Numbered from the stretch's first letter, positions 14,910 through 23,650 are shown. The stretch is DNA of 32,857 bases from Clostridiaceae bacterium (GCA_016293225.1 JAEDEQ010000013.1:1-32857), one strand, 5' to 3'. Notes: generated from the letters alone by a model not told the origin. Program-made: numbers and translations.

Positions 14910-14940
14910 GCCGCCCCGAAAGCTTCAACCGGGGCGGCGA
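14910..14940. terminator. Bidirectional terminator between the AraC-type gene and rpiB
   Basis: Ten-base GC-rich arms (14910-14919 and 14931-14940) enclose an 11-base loop. The plus exit is AT-rich (ATAATTATATATTTT) and the minus exit is GTTTTGTTTACT, so it can serve both convergent genes. Confidence 0.8.
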
Positions 14941-14959
14941 TAATTATATATTTTCCGGC

Positions 14960-15409
14960 TCAGTCCTCGAATGTGCCGTTTTCAATGGCTGTAATCTGGT
15001 CAACTCTCCTTTGGTGTCTTCCTCCCTCAAACTCGGTAGAAAGGAAAACATCAACCATCTCAAGCGCAAGACCCGCGCCGACAACTCTTCCGCCGAGGCA
15101 AAGCGCGTTTGCGTCGTTGTGGAGCCGGGTATACTTTGCGCTGAACCAATCCGAACAGCAGGCTGCGCGGATACCCTTGACCTTGTTTGCCGCCATTGAA
15201 ATGCCGATTCCCGTTCCGCAGCAGAGTATGGCCTTTTCGCATTCGCCGCTTGTTACGCTTTTGCAGGTTTTGTAAGCAATCTTTGCGTAATCAACGGAAT
15301 CGGACGAATAGGTTCCGAAGTCTATATAGTCGATTCCCTTTTTTTCAAGGTGCTTTTTAATTTCCTCTTTGAGTAAGTAGCCTCCGTGGTCTGCTCCCAA
15401 TGCAATCAT
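14960..15409 (-). CDS. rpiB: Ribose-5-phosphate isomerase B
   Basis: The 149-residue protein interconverts ribose 5-phosphate and ribulose 5-phosphate in the pentose phosphate pathway. The N-terminus IALGADHGGYLLKEEI is the sugar-phosphate loop of the RpiB/LacAB family, CCGTGIGISMAANK (about residues 63-76) holds the catalytic cysteine and anion hole, and RLHNDANALCLGGRVVG is the conserved later segment. Length is normal for the family. An AAAGGAG site stands 7 bases before the ATG. It is the last gene after tsaE and tsaB, 19 bases downstream of tsaB, and is closed by the GC-rich terminator at 14910-14940. A galactose-6-phosphate isomerase subunit is unlikely because there is no partner gene. 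Confidence 0.94.
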   Translation of the reverse strand: MIALGADHGGYLLKEEIKKHLEKKGIDYIDFGTYSSDSVDYAKIAYKTCKSVTSGECEKAILCCGTGIGISMAANKVKGIRAACCSDWFSAKYTRLHNDANALCLGGRVVGAGLALEMVDVFLSTEFEGGRHQRRVDQITAIENGTFED

Positions 15410-15428
15410 TGTAAATTCTCCTTTGCGT

Positions 15429-16121
15429 TTATTTATTGTTTAATTTTTTTGCTTTAAGTTCTCTTTCCGCCTGCGGAAGTCTGAGGTAGACAGGCGAAAG
15501 CGCCGAAGCGCAAATCAGCTTTTCCTCGCTGAAATTTTTGAACGCGCAAATTCCTACGCTTGCGGCGTTCTGGAATCTTAAAAGCGGCGGCGCGGTCTCA
15601 TAGCCGATTCTGCTTTCGCAAAGCTCTGCTCCGTCGCCGGCAAAGACGATTTTTTTGCTGTACTGCTCAAGCTTTTTTGCAAGCTCGTCAATTGTCAGCG
15701 CCTTATCGTCCGAAAGGCGGCTTATTTTTTGGCCGCAGACGTCAAAAACGGCGCAATAGACCTGATTGCATCTTGCGTCCATTACCGAGCAGGCGATAAC
15801 ATCCTGACCGATGAGGTTATATGCAAGCGCTTCAAGCGTTGAAACGCTGAGGCACTTTTTTCCCGTTCCGTCGGAAAGACCTTTGATTGCCGCAACGCCT
15901 ATTCTTATTCCCGTGAATGAGCCGGGGCCTGCCGAGCAGGCAAAAAAGTCGATATCCGAAAGAGCCGTTTCGGAGTTTTTGAGCGCTGAATCAATCATTG
16001 GCAAAAGCGTTCTTGAATGAGTCAGTCCTGCGTTGACCGAAGAAAGGCTGATGATTTTTTCGTTTTCCGTAACGGCAGCCGAAGCGCAGACCGCGCTTGT
16101 GTCAACAGACAAAATTTTCAT
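15429..16121 (-). CDS. tsaB: tRNA t6A37 threonylcarbamoyltransferase partner TsaB
   Basis: The 230-residue protein starts at MKILSVDTSA (ATG at 16121); the frame runs 40 codons further upstream inside tsaE but has no reason to be used. It is an ASKHA-fold (YgjD/Kae1-like) protein with the DTSA nucleotide-loop remnant at the N-terminus and the signature AGPGSFTGIRIGVAAIKGL near residues 67-85. TsaB dimerises with the catalytic subunit TsaD and, with TsaE, helps make N6-threonylcarbamoyladenosine at position 37 of ANN-reading tRNAs. It overlaps tsaE by 20 bases, so the two are translationally coupled. tsaD is not in the window and no RimI gene follows; rpiB does. Confidence 0.93.
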   Translation of the reverse strand: MKILSVDTSAVCASAAVTENEKIISLSSVNAGLTHSRTLLPMIDSALKNSETALSDIDFFACSAGPGSFTGIRIGVAAIKGLSDGTGKKCLSVSTLEALAYNLIGQDVIACSVMDARCNQVYCAVFDVCGQKISRLSDDKALTIDELAKKLEQYSKKIVFAGDGAELCESRIGYETAPPLLRFQNAASVGICAFKNFSEEKLICASALSPVYLRLPQAERELKAKKLNNK

Positions 16122-16548
16122 ATTCACCGTATCCCTCAATTTTAAAATTGCGCTGTTCGTCGTGTTCGCCGCGTTCAATATATACGCGAACCGTGTTTTC
16201 CGGAAGAGCGTTTTCAATGTTTTCGCTCCATTCGCAGGCAATCACAGAGCCTTTTTGGTAATAATCAAAAAAGCCGGTTGAGTAAAGGTCGTCCCAGGTT
16301 TCAACGCGGTACATATCAAAATGATACAGCGTAATTTTGTCCCCGTGATATTCGTGAACGAGCGCAAAGGTGGGGCTTGTAACGTCGCAGTCAAGGCCGA
16401 GACCCTTTGCAAGTCCTCTTGTGAACGCGGTCTTTCCCATTCCGAGTCCGCCGAAAAACGCAACAACAACGGGTGTGGAAAGCTTTTTTGCAATCCTTTG
16501 CGCAAGCAGCTCGGTTTCTTCAACGCTGTTGGTCTGAGTAATGAACAT
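16102..16548 (-). CDS. tsaE: tRNA t6A37 biosynthesis ATPase TsaE
   Basis: The 148-residue ATPase has the Walker A loop GGLGMGKTAFTRG near residues 34-46, the DVTSPTFALVHEY segment, YHFDMYRV (about 82-89) and the ACEWSEN Walker-B-like segment near 110. These are the constant features of the TsaE (YjeE) family, which cycles the TsaB-TsaD complex. The start is the ATG at 16548 with a modest AGG site 7 bases before it. A stronger AAGGAG at 16583-16578 lies too far upstream and has no start codon behind it. An upstream-extended frame would run across the promoter. The gene is first in the tsaE-tsaB-rpiB operon. Confidence 0.93.
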   Translation of the reverse strand: MFITQTNSVEETELLAQRIAKKLSTPVVVAFFGGLGMGKTAFTRGLAKGLGLDCDVTSPTFALVHEYHGDKITLYHFDMYRVETWDDLYSTGFFDYYQKGSVIACEWSENIENALPENTVRVYIERGEHDEQRNFKIEGYGEYENFVC

Positions 16549-16601
16549 ATGAACCTGCCGGTGATGCTTTGCCGGCTTCTCCTTAATATTAATACTGATA
16601 T

Positions 16602-16629
16602 ATTGTATCACAAAACGGCGAGAAGTCAA
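16602..16629 (-). promoter_or_regulatory. Promoter of tsaE-tsaB-rpiB
   Basis: TTGACT (16629-16624) and TACAAT (16607-16602) are 16 bases apart on the minus strand. Transcription should begin near 16595, about 47 bases before the tsaE start. The site sits back to back with the divergent promoter of the SEDS gene. Confidence 0.7.
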
Positions 16630-16638
16630 CGCAATCAC

Positions 16639-16667
16639 TTGAAATATCGCCTGAAATATTATATAAT
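16639..16667 (+). promoter_or_regulatory. Promoter of the SEDS cell-wall gene
   Basis: TTGAAA (16639-16644) and a perfect TATAAT (16662-16667) are 17 bases apart. The expected start near 16674 leaves a leader of about 67 bases before the TTG start codon. Confidence 0.7.
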
Positions 16668-16740
16668 TATTATTGATGTATAAAATATCATTGAGATATT
16701 TCAGTCTGAATGACCGATAAAGCTTAGGACGTGGTTTGAT

Positions 16741-17907
16741 TTGATATATAAACACCTTAAAAAAGCCTTTAAGGAAACCGATAAGCTGTTTTTGCTTTTG
16801 TGCCTTTTCCTTTCGGCGGTCGGAACGGTAATGGTTTCCTCCGCAACCCACCGGACGGCGGACGGGGCGCTCCTCTCGCGAGACGCAAAGGTCATGGTGC
16901 TTGCGCTTGTTCTCGGCGTTGCCGCCTGCCTTGTAATTTCGTTCATTGATTACGATCTTATTTTAAAGCTGTGGCCCGTTATTGCTGCCGGCTCGCTGTT
17001 TTTAATGCTTCTGCTGATACCTTTCGGCGAAGCGCCGAGCGGCCGCGAGGACGCGCGCTCCTGGCTGAGGATTACAAGCTCGCTTTATCTTCAGCCGTCG
17101 GAAATACTTAAAATCGGCTTCATAATAACCTTTTCAAAGCATCTGAGCCTGCTTAAAAACGATCTTTCAAGCGTTAAAAACGTTTTTTTTCTTTGCGTCC
17201 ATGCAATGATACCCATAGCGCTCGTTGTTTATACCGGCGACATGGGCTCGGCTCTCATTTTTATGCTGATGTTTGTCGGAATGATGTTCATTGCCGGCGT
17301 GCATTGGGCTTATTTCCCTCTCGGCATTGCCGCCGTTGCAGCGGCGCTGCCGCTTGTCTGGTATAAGGTTTTCGATAACATTCAGCGCAACCGTATCCTT
17401 GCGCTGATTGACCCGCAGTCCTATCCTAATGAAATTTATCAGCAGCAGCAGGCCGGCAACGCCATACGCGAGGGCGGCTTTTTCGGCACAGGGCTTTTTA
17501 AGGGTGCGTACACTCAGAGCGGCTCGGTGCCGGAAAGCGCCAACGACATGATTTTTTCCGTAATATGTGAGGAAACCGGACTGATAGGAGCCTTTGTTGT
17601 TCTTTTGCTTTTTGCCTTGCTTGCAATAAGGATAATTTACGTCGGAAAGCGCGCGAACAATTATGCCGCTTCAATGATTTGCTACGGCGTAATGTTTATG
17701 ATAATCGCGCAGGTTGCCATCAATATCGGAATGTGCCTCAAGCTTCTGCCGGTTATCGGAATCACGCTCCCGTTCATAAGCGCGGGCGGTTCGTCCGTTG
17801 TCAGTCTTTATCTTGCCGTCGGCCTTGTTCTGAGCGTGTACCGCTCCTCCGGTACGATAAGCTATGATAATGACTACAGGTTTGACCGGATAGCAAGGCA
17901 GATATAA
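16741..17907 (+). CDS. RodA/FtsW-like SEDS peptidoglycan glycosyltransferase
   Basis: The 388-residue protein starts with TTG at 16741; an in-frame stop at 16711 and the absence of other start codons leave this as the only reasonable start, with a weak AGGA site 11 bases upstream. It has about ten membrane segments and the SEDS-family signature GITLPFISAGGSS near residues 340-352. A long extracytoplasmic loop carries QQQQAGNAIREGGFFGTGLFKG and VPESANDMIFSVICEETGLIG, the region that matches RodA (GKGLF type) somewhat better than FtsW. These proteins polymerise lipid II with a class B penicillin-binding protein, in elongation (RodA), division (FtsW) or sporulation (SpoVE). No penicillin-binding protein gene is nearby, so the exact role is open. 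The gene is monocistronic and convergent with the zinc-ribbon gene 7 bases away. Confidence 0.88.
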   Translation: MIYKHLKKAFKETDKLFLLLCLFLSAVGTVMVSSATHRTADGALLSRDAKVMVLALVLGVAACLVISFIDYDLILKLWPVIAAGSLFLMLLLIPFGEAPSGREDARSWLRITSSLYLQPSEILKIGFIITFSKHLSLLKNDLSSVKNVFFLCVHAMIPIALVVYTGDMGSALIFMLMFVGMMFIAGVHWAYFPLGIAAVAAALPLVWYKVFDNIQRNRILALIDPQSYPNEIYQQQQAGNAIREGGFFGTGLFKGAYTQSGSVPESANDMIFSVICEETGLIGAFVVLLLFALLAIRIIYVGKRANNYAASMICYGVMFMIIAQVAINIGMCLKLLPVIGITLPFISAGGSSVVSLYLAVGLVLSVYRSSGTISYDNDYRFDRIARQI

Positions 17908-17914
17908 GCTCTGC

Positions 17915-18172
17915 TCAGAACCAATAGTCGTGCATTTCCTTTAACAGCTCCTCGGTTATCTCATAGCCGCAGCTTTCACCAAGGACGGAGTCCGTTTTGC
18001 AAAACGGGCAGACGGCCGTGTCGCCCTCCTCGTCTTCAATGTATTGAGTTATCTCCTCGGAGCTGAAGATTTTTCCGCAGAAAAAGCAGCCGCATTTCTG
18101 CTCTTTTTCAAAAAGCTCCATGTTGCCGACGCTTTGCTCGTTGAGCTTTTGCAGGTCGCGTTCTGAAAGCAT
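17915..18172 (-). CDS. Small zinc-ribbon protein of unknown function
   Basis: The 85-residue protein has two cysteine pairs, CGCFFCGKIF (about residues 27-36) and CPFCKTD (about 55-61), which would bind one zinc ion. Between them is an acidic linker (YIEDEEGDTAV). The family of short cytoplasmic proteins with FCGKxF and CPxCxxDSVLG motifs is widespread but uncharacterised. An AAAGGG site lies 8 bases before the ATG. It follows pheT on the same strand beyond a hairpin at 18199-18231, so some transcription may read through from pheST; I see no clear promoter of its own. Confidence 0.75.
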   Translation of the reverse strand: MLSERDLQKLNEQSVGNMELFEKEQKCGCFFCGKIFSSEEITQYIEDEEGDTAVCPFCKTDSVLGESCGYEITEELLKEMHDYWF

Positions 18173-18198
18173 AATAATTCCCTTTCTTTATATAAATC

Positions 18199-18231
18199 AG
18201 CCGTACCCGAGCCATGAGCAGGGGTACGGCT
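18199..18231. terminator. Terminator hairpin after pheT
   Basis: Perfect 10-base arms (18199-18208 and 18222-18231) enclose a 13-base loop directly after the pheT stop. The plus-strand exit has TTTGTTTTT, while the minus-strand exit is GATTTATATA, so for pheST it may be only partly efficient. It stands between pheT and the zinc-ribbon gene. Confidence 0.65.
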
Positions 18232-18242
18232 TTGTTTTTATC

Positions 18243-20624
18243 TCAGCTTCTGAGCTTGATGCCCATTTTTGCAAGGGCGTCAATGGCTTTTTTCATTGCC
18301 GAATCCGCTTCCTCATCGGTGAGGGTGCGGTCTGCGGCTCTCATCTTAATGCTGAACGCAACGCTCTTCATGTTTTCCGGAATCTGCGAACCGACATAGA
18401 CGTCAAAGAGGGTGATGCTTTCAAGAATCTTTCCGACTGCGCCGGAAATTGCCTTTTCAAGCGTCATAACCGGAACATCAATGTCGCAGACGAAAGCAAG
18501 GTCACGGTTTGAAGCCGGGAAGCGCGGAAGCGGCTTGTATACGCGCTTGAGATTGCCGTACTTTATGAGCGAGGCAAAGTCAACCTGACCCACATAAGCC
18601 TTAACGCCGATCTCATAGTTCTTGAGGACGGCCGGGTGAATTTCACCGAGGTAGCCTATCTGAGTTTCGCCGAGCATGATTGCGGCGGTTCTTCCGGGGT
18701 GGAAGGTCGGGTCGTTCGTTACCGGAACAAAATCGCAGCCGTTAACACCGGTGACATAGAGAAGTTCCTCAATAACTGCCTTGAGCTTGAAGAAGTCGCA
18801 GTCCTCGCCGTACATTCCGAGGGTAACCTTAACATTCTCATCGGGCAGCTTTTCGACTCCGTTCCAGATGTATTCGTTTGAAATTTCAAAGAGCGAAGCG
18901 GCCGCGTTCCTGTTGTTATAGTTTCTTGAAAGGACGTCAAGCATTGAGGGGATAACGGTGGTTCTCATAACGCTTGTGTCCTCGCCGAGCGGATTGGAAA
19001 TGACAACTCCGCTTCTTCTCGGGTCGTCCTTCGGAAGTCTTATCTTGTCATAATGCTTCGGGCTGATGAAGGAGAAGGTTGCAATCTCCGAAAGTCCGCA
19101 GCCGAGCAGAGTTTGCGAAACAAGCCTTTCCATGTTCTGCTCCGGAGTGCGCTTTGCGTTGGCAACGCCGCCGAGCTTCCTGTTCGGAATGTTCTGATAG
19201 CCGTAAAAACGTGCAATTTCTTCGGAGATATCCGCCTGGTGCTCAATGTCGTTTCTGAATGACGGAACGGAAATTACACCGTTTTCAACTTTGAAGTCAA
19301 TGGCTTCAAGGATTTTCTTCTGTTCTTCGGTGGAGACGTTGATACCGATGAAGTCGTTGACCCACTGCGGATTAAAGGGGAGAGTCCTGTTCTTTTTGAC
19401 CGATTTGTCGCAGTCAATAATTCCGCTTACAACGTCGCCGGCATCGAGTTCTTCAACAAGTTCGAGAGCACGCATAAGTGCGGGCAGACAGCTTTCAGGA
19501 TCAAGCTCCTTTTCATATCTTCCGCTGGCCTCGGTTCTCATGCCGAGCTTCTTTGCGGTGATTCTTGTTGTCGGACCGTTGAAGCAGGCGCTTTCAAAAA
19601 CGATTGTGTTTGTGTCGTCCATAATGCCGCTGAATTCGCCGCCCATAACGCCGGCAACGGCAACGGGCTTGTTCTTGTCCGCAATGACGAGCATATCTTC
19701 GCTAAGGTCGCGCTCAACGCCGTCAAGGGTGGTGATTTTTTCGCCGCTTTTTGCGGTTCTGACAATAACGCTGTTACCCTCAAGAAAACGCAGGTCAAAA
19801 GCGTGCATAGGCTGGCCGTATTCAAGCATAACATAGTTTGTGATGTCAACAATGTTGTTGATGGGGCGTACTCCGCAGGCGCGCAGTCTTTCCCTCATCC
19901 GGCGTGGTGAGGGCTTGACGCGGACGTTCTTAACAACTGCGCCGCAGTAGCGGTAGCAGCGTTCCGGGTTAAGAATGTCAACGGAAAGGTGTTCATTAAC
20001 GTCTCCGCCGCAGCCTTTAACCTTAGGCTCGTGCTTTTTGAACGGTACGCCGAACGTTGCCGAAGCCTCGCGCGCAAGACCGATTATGGAAAGGCAGTCC
20101 GGTCTGTTTGAGGTAATTTCAAACTCGGTAACGGTGTCGTTAAGGCCGATTGCCTCGCGGATATCAATGCCGAGCGTTTTGTCGCAGTCATCGCCGAGGA
20201 CGAAGATTCCGTCCTCAATAGCATACGGAAAGTCGTGGACGGTCAGACCAAGCTCGCCGAGCGAGCAGAGCATACCGTTGCTTTCAACGCCGCGAAGCTT
20301 GCCTTTTTTAATGTGCTGACCGCCGTGAACGTAGGAATCGTCCATTGCAACGGGAACAACGTCGCCGGTTTTGAGGTTCTGCGCGCCGGTAACAATCTGA
20401 ATGTTCTCGTCTTTGCCTACGTTTACCGAACAAATCCACATATGGTCGGAATCCGGGTGACGGGTGAGCGAGTCGATTCTTCCCGTGATAATATTTTTAA
20501 GCTCTTCTCCCTCAACCTCAAAAGCTTCAACCTTTGAGCCGGAGAGGGTCATTTCATCGGCGAACTTTTTGTCGCTTACATCAAGGTCAACAAAATCATG
20601 CAGCCATTTTTTTGAAAGATTCAT
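18243..20624 (-). CDS. pheT: Phenylalanine-tRNA ligase beta subunit
   Basis: The 793-residue subunit has the usual full bacterial length and domain order: an N-terminal piece, an EMAP-type tRNA-binding OB domain (about 40-150, with ILTRHPDSDHMWICSVNVG-like text in the form SLTRHPDSDHMW), the B3/B4 editing domain (about 205-380, with NRPDCLSI and NNIVDITNYVMLEYGQP around its edges), B5, a catalytic-like core, and the C-terminal FDX-ACB anticodon-binding domain (from KPLPRFPASNRDLAFV, about 700). A near-perfect AAGGAGGTGC ribosome binding site precedes the ATG. The gene lies 15 bases after pheS and forms the alpha2-beta2 enzyme with it. Expression is governed by the Phe T-box upstream of pheS. 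Confidence 0.96.
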   Translation of the reverse strand: MNLSKKWLHDFVDLDVSDKKFADEMTLSGSKVEAFEVEGEELKNIITGRIDSLTRHPDSDHMWICSVNVGKDENIQIVTGAQNLKTGDVVPVAMDDSYVHGGQHIKKGKLRGVESNGMLCSLGELGLTVHDFPYAIEDGIFVLGDDCDKTLGIDIREAIGLNDTVTEFEITSNRPDCLSIIGLAREASATFGVPFKKHEPKVKGCGGDVNEHLSVDILNPERCYRYCGAVVKNVRVKPSPRRMRERLRACGVRPINNIVDITNYVMLEYGQPMHAFDLRFLEGNSVIVRTAKSGEKITTLDGVERDLSEDMLVIADKNKPVAVAGVMGGEFSGIMDDTNTIVFESACFNGPTTRITAKKLGMRTEASGRYEKELDPESCLPALMRALELVEELDAGDVVSGIIDCDKSVKKNRTLPFNPQWVNDFIGINVSTEEQKKILEAIDFKVENGVISVPSFRNDIEHQADISEEIARFYGYQNIPNRKLGGVANAKRTPEQNMERLVSQTLLGCGLSEIATFSFISPKHYDKIRLPKDDPRRSGVVISNPLGEDTSVMRTTVIPSMLDVLSRNYNNRNAAASLFEISNEYIWNGVEKLPDENVKVTLGMYGEDCDFFKLKAVIEELLYVTGVNGCDFVPVTNDPTFHPGRTAAIMLGETQIGYLGEIHPAVLKNYEIGVKAYVGQVDFASLIKYGNLKRVYKPLPRFPASNRDLAFVCDIDVPVMTLEKAISGAVGKILESITLFDVYVGSQIPENMKSVAFSIKMRAADRTLTDEEADSAMKKAIDALAKMGIKLRS

Positions 20625-20639
20625 TCTTAAAGCACCTCC

Positions 20640-21659
20640 TTAGAATTGGTTCAGGAATCTGACGTCGTTTTCATAAAGAAGACGCATATCGTCAATATTG
20701 AAGCGGAACATAACAAGCCTTTCAAGGCCGATACCGAAAGCAAAGCCGCTGTAAACCTCGGGGTCAACACCGCAGTTTTTGAGCACCTTCGGGTGAACCA
20801 TTCCGCCGCCGAGAATTTCAATCCAGCCCTCGCCCTTGCACATCGGGCAGCCCTTTCCGCCGCAGTTGAAGCAGGAAACGTCAATTTCGCATGAAGGCTC
20901 GGTGAACGGGAAGTGGTGCGGTCTGAGTCTTATCTTTGTATCTTCGCCGTAAAGGCTTTTTGCAAAGTCCTCAAGGCAGCCCTTGAGGTCGGCCATTGTG
21001 ATGCCCTTGTCAACAACAAGACCCTCAATCTGGTGGAAGATTGGCGAATGGGTTGCGTCAACGGCGTCCGAACGGTAAACACGGCCGGGAGCGATAACGC
21101 GTATCGGCGGAGCCTGTTTTTCCATAACACGAATCTGGCAGGGAGAGGTCTGCGTTCTCAGCAGCATATTTTCGGTAATGTAGAAAGTGTCCTGCGTATC
21201 CCTTGCCGGGTGATTTTTCGGAATATTCAAAGCCTCAAAGTTATAGTAATCCCACTCAATCTCCGGACCTGAGGCAACGGAAAAGCCCATGCCGAAGAAG
21301 ATATCCTTAACCTCGTCAAGCACGATTGAAAGCGGATGCTTGTGGCCGAGGGGAACCCTTCCGGAGGGGAGGGTGACGTCAATTTTTTCGTTTTTGAGCT
21401 TTTCCTCAAGCAGCTTTTCCTTAATGGAGTCAACTTTTGCGGAAATTTTGCCCTCAAGGTCGGCTCTTATTTCGTTTGCAAGCTGACCGATAACGGGTCT
21501 TTCCTCGGCGGAAAGCTTGCCCATTTGTTTGAGTATTGCGGTCAGCTCTCCCTTTTTGCCGAGGAATTTAACTCTGATTGAGTCAAGATCCTGCAAAACG
21601 GAAGCGTTCTGAAGTTCCGCTACTGCACTTTTACGGATAGCTTCAAGTTGTTCTTTCAT
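20640..21659 (-). CDS. pheS: Phenylalanine-tRNA ligase alpha subunit
   Basis: The 339-residue class II synthetase subunit starts at MKEQLEAIRK (ATG at 21659, AAAGGAA site 10 bases upstream). The frame extends to 21725 but that stretch is the T-box terminator. The N-terminal coiled coil (about 1-85) binds tRNA. The catalytic core has HPLSIVLDEVKDIFFGMGF (motif 1 region), GRVYRSDAVDATHSPIFHQIEG (motif 2, about 188-210) and GFAFGIGLERLVMFRF (motif 3, about 305-320). A Cys-rich insert (CFNCGGKGCPMCKGEGW, about 264-280) could bind zinc; a CxxCxxxxCxxC insert at this place is known in some bacterial PheS. pheT follows 15 bases later. Confidence 0.96.
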   Translation of the reverse strand: MKEQLEAIRKSAVAELQNASVLQDLDSIRVKFLGKKGELTAILKQMGKLSAEERPVIGQLANEIRADLEGKISAKVDSIKEKLLEEKLKNEKIDVTLPSGRVPLGHKHPLSIVLDEVKDIFFGMGFSVASGPEIEWDYYNFEALNIPKNHPARDTQDTFYITENMLLRTQTSPCQIRVMEKQAPPIRVIAPGRVYRSDAVDATHSPIFHQIEGLVVDKGITMADLKGCLEDFAKSLYGEDTKIRLRPHHFPFTEPSCEIDVSCFNCGGKGCPMCKGEGWIEILGGGMVHPKVLKNCGVDPEVYSGFAFGIGLERLVMFRFNIDDMRLLYENDVRFLNQF

Positions 21660-21702
21660 TTTGAAATCATTCCTTTCGTCTGTGTGTTTCAGCAAAGAGA
21701 CA

Positions 21703-21739
21703 AAACAAAAAAGCTCCGTCCCCAAAATAGGGACGAAGC
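21703..21739 (-). terminator. T-box-controlled terminator before pheS
   Basis: In the minus direction GCTTCGTCCC and GGGACGGAGC (21739-21713) form a hairpin with a short loop, directly followed by TTTTTTGTTTT. It lies between the T-box motif and pheS, as expected for transcription attenuation. Confidence 0.88.
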
Positions 21740-21983
21740 CTGATAATCATACTCCGCGGTACCACCCTAATTTTTGCAAAAAGCAAACACTCTGAGCAAC
21801 CGTTGAAGTTCAACTGATTGCCGTATCCTTTAACGGGGATAAGCCGTTGAAGCCTACTCGGTAATTCAGCCTCACCGCTCCAAAGTGAACTTCAGCGTTC
21901 TTTCGATAAAACGGCTCACAGCAAAAACCGCTTCTCTCTGAAACGAAAAAGGAACGCTTACTCTCTTTTTCATCGCGTTATCT
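21703..21983 (-). ncRNA. T-box leader (Phe) controlling pheST
   Basis: The leader runs from the predicted transcription start near 21983 to the end of the terminator. The T-box sequence AGGGTGGTACCGCG is at 21768-21755. In the distal part of stem I, the sequence AAGTTCACTTTGGAGC offers a specifier TTC (Phe) at 21889-21887, followed by the expected purine. Uncharged tRNA-Phe would pair there and with the T-box bulge and open the terminator. The specifier was aligned by hand with the Ala leader of alaS in this window (which ends in the same GGAGC), and the match supports the choice. Confidence 0.9.
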
Positions 21984-21989
21984 TTTGCT

Positions 21990-22018
21990 ACTTTACCACA
22001 AATCAAAATTTTTTTCAA
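21990..22018 (-). promoter_or_regulatory. Promoter of the pheST T-box transcript
   Basis: TTGAAA (22018-22013) and TAAAGT (21995-21990) are 17 bases apart on the minus strand, followed by the T-box leader. Confidence 0.65.
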
Positions 22019-22105
22019 GACTTAGGCAAAAAAATATTTTATTTTATATAAAAGTGTGATACAATGATTTGAAAACAAACTGTATTTCTGAAAGGTGGAA
22101 ATATT

Positions 22106-23650
22106 ATGCGACTTCTTAACTGTGATGAAATGAAGCAGGTCGAAAAGTATACCGCAAAATACGGTCTGAGCTATCAGCGTATGATGGAAAACGCCGGCGC
22201 GGCCTGCGCGCGCAATATCCGGAATATAATCGAAAACGATAAAACAAGAAGGCGCAATATTGCCGTGGTTTGCGGAAAGGGCAACAACGGCGGCGACGGC
22301 TTTGTTGTTGCGCGCAAATTTGCCGAAAACGGATATAATGTTACCGTTGTTATTGCGTCGGGCTATCCCGGAAGTCCCGAGGCTGAATATATGTATAAAA
22401 TGGCGGTTGATATTGCAATCCCGACTGTTTGGTATGACGCGGACAGAACAAAGGCCGTCCAGGCGGTCAAAAGCGCGGACGTTGTTGTTGACGCGGTTTT
22501 CGGCTTCAGCTTTTACGGCTCAATTTCCGAGGATATGATGCAGCTGATAAACGAAATGTCGAACGCCCGGGGACTCAAGTTTGCAATTGATGTTCCGAGC
22601 GGCGTATACTGCGACAGCGGCTACTGCGACCCGAACTGCTTTGTTGCCGATTATACAATCGCAATTTCCGCGCTCAAGCCGGCGCACATTGTTCATCCGG
22701 CTTCCGATTGCTGCGGCGATATCATAATTGCGAATATCGGCATTCCGGAGGACAGCTATAACTTCATCAACAATTCAATGTATACTTATAACAAGACCGA
22801 GGTCGGCAATCTTTTCCCCGAGCGCGACCCGTGCGCCCATAAAGGCACCTTCGGCCATCTGCTTTCAATCTGCGGAAGCAGAACGATGCCCGGCGCGGCA
22901 GTCCTTGCCGCAAAAGCCGCGCTTCGCAGCGGAGTGGGTCTTGTTACCTGCGCTTTTCCGGACTGCCTTTATCAGACGATGACCGCAAAGCTTACCGAAA
23001 GTCTTTTCATGCCGCTTGAGGGCAATGCGGACGGAACTCTCGGCGCTTCGTGCATTGAGACTCTCGTCGCCTCTCTCGATAAGTTTGACGCAATTCTTAT
23101 CGGCTGCGGACTCGGCGTTAACGAGGACACCGAAGCGGTGCTCAGGGCGGTGCTTGAAAACGCAAAGGTTCCCGTTGTTGTTGACGCAGACGCGCTGAAC
23201 ATTATTTCTGCAAACAAGCAGCTGCTTGAGAATGTTCCGGCGCCCGTAATTCTCACTCCGCACCCGGGCGAGATGAGCAGGCTGACAGGCGTTCAGGCAA
23301 AGCTCATTCAGGCCGACAGGGTTGCCTGCGCGGGACAGTTTGCAAAGGAATACGGCGTGTACGTTGTGCTCAAGGGCTCAAATACGGTTGTTGCTTCTCC
23401 CGATTCCGACAGGGTGTACGTCAACGCTTCGGGCAACAACGGTCTTTCAAAGGGCGGCAGCGGCGACGTTCTTGCCGGCATTCTTTCCGCCTTCTGCGCG
23501 CGCGGACTCAGACCTGTTGACGCGGCGGACGCTGCGGTTTATATTCACGGCTATTGCGCCGACGTTCTTGCGGACAGATACTCAAAGACCGGTATACTTC
23601 CGAGCGACGTCATTGACGAGCTTCGTGAAATTTTTGCGGATTTTGAATAA
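22106..23650 (+). CDS. nnr: Bifunctional NAD(P)H-hydrate epimerase / ADP-dependent dehydratase
   Basis: The 514-residue enzyme repairs damaged (hydrated) NADH and NADPH. The N-terminal YjeF domain (about 1-215) has MMENAGAACAR and VCGKGNNGGDGFVVAR (about 49-64), the epimerase nucleotide loop. The C-terminal ribokinase-like domain (about 230-510) has KGTFGHLLSICGS, a DADALN segment, HPGEMSRLTG (about 391-400) and KGGSGDVLAGILSAF (about 451-465), which carries the ADP-dependent dehydratase catalytic aspartate. Both halves are complete. An AAAGGTGG site lies about 8 bases before the ATG. A possible -10 box TACAAT is at 22060-22065 but no good -35 is visible. The gene diverges from pheST and is followed 23 bases later by an alcohol dehydrogenase gene. 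Confidence 0.95.
   Translation: MRLLNCDEMKQVEKYTAKYGLSYQRMMENAGAACARNIRNIIENDKTRRRNIAVVCGKGNNGGDGFVVARKFAENGYNVTVVIASGYPGSPEAEYMYKMAVDIAIPTVWYDADRTKAVQAVKSADVVVDAVFGFSFYGSISEDMMQLINEMSNARGLKFAIDVPSGVYCDSGYCDPNCFVADYTIAISALKPAHIVHPASDCCGDIIIANIGIPEDSYNFINNSMYTYNKTEVGNLFPERDPCAHKGTFGHLLSICGSRTMPGAAVLAAKAALRSGVGLVTCAFPDCLYQTMTAKLTESLFMPLEGNADGTLGASCIETLVASLDKFDAILIGCGLGVNEDTEAVLRAVLENAKVPVVVDADALNIISANKQLLENVPAPVILTPHPGEMSRLTGVQAKLIQADRVACAGQFAKEYGVYVVLKGSNTVVASPDSDRVYVNASGNNGLSKGGSGDVLAGILSAFCARGLRPVDAADAAVYIHGYCADVLADRYSKTGILPSDVIDELREIFADFE

Noticed and set aside
14894..15199. Open frame starting at the AraC-type gene stop and running into rpiB
   Set aside because: It crosses the bidirectional terminator and is antisense to rpiB; no ribosome binding site.
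16549..16851. Upstream extension of tsaE to 16851
   Set aside because: It would cross both divergent promoters; family length and the N-terminus fit the ATG at 16548.
19246..19836. 196-codon open frame on the plus strand inside pheT
   Set aside because: Antisense to the B3/B4 and B5 region of pheT; serine-rich shadow composition with no motif.
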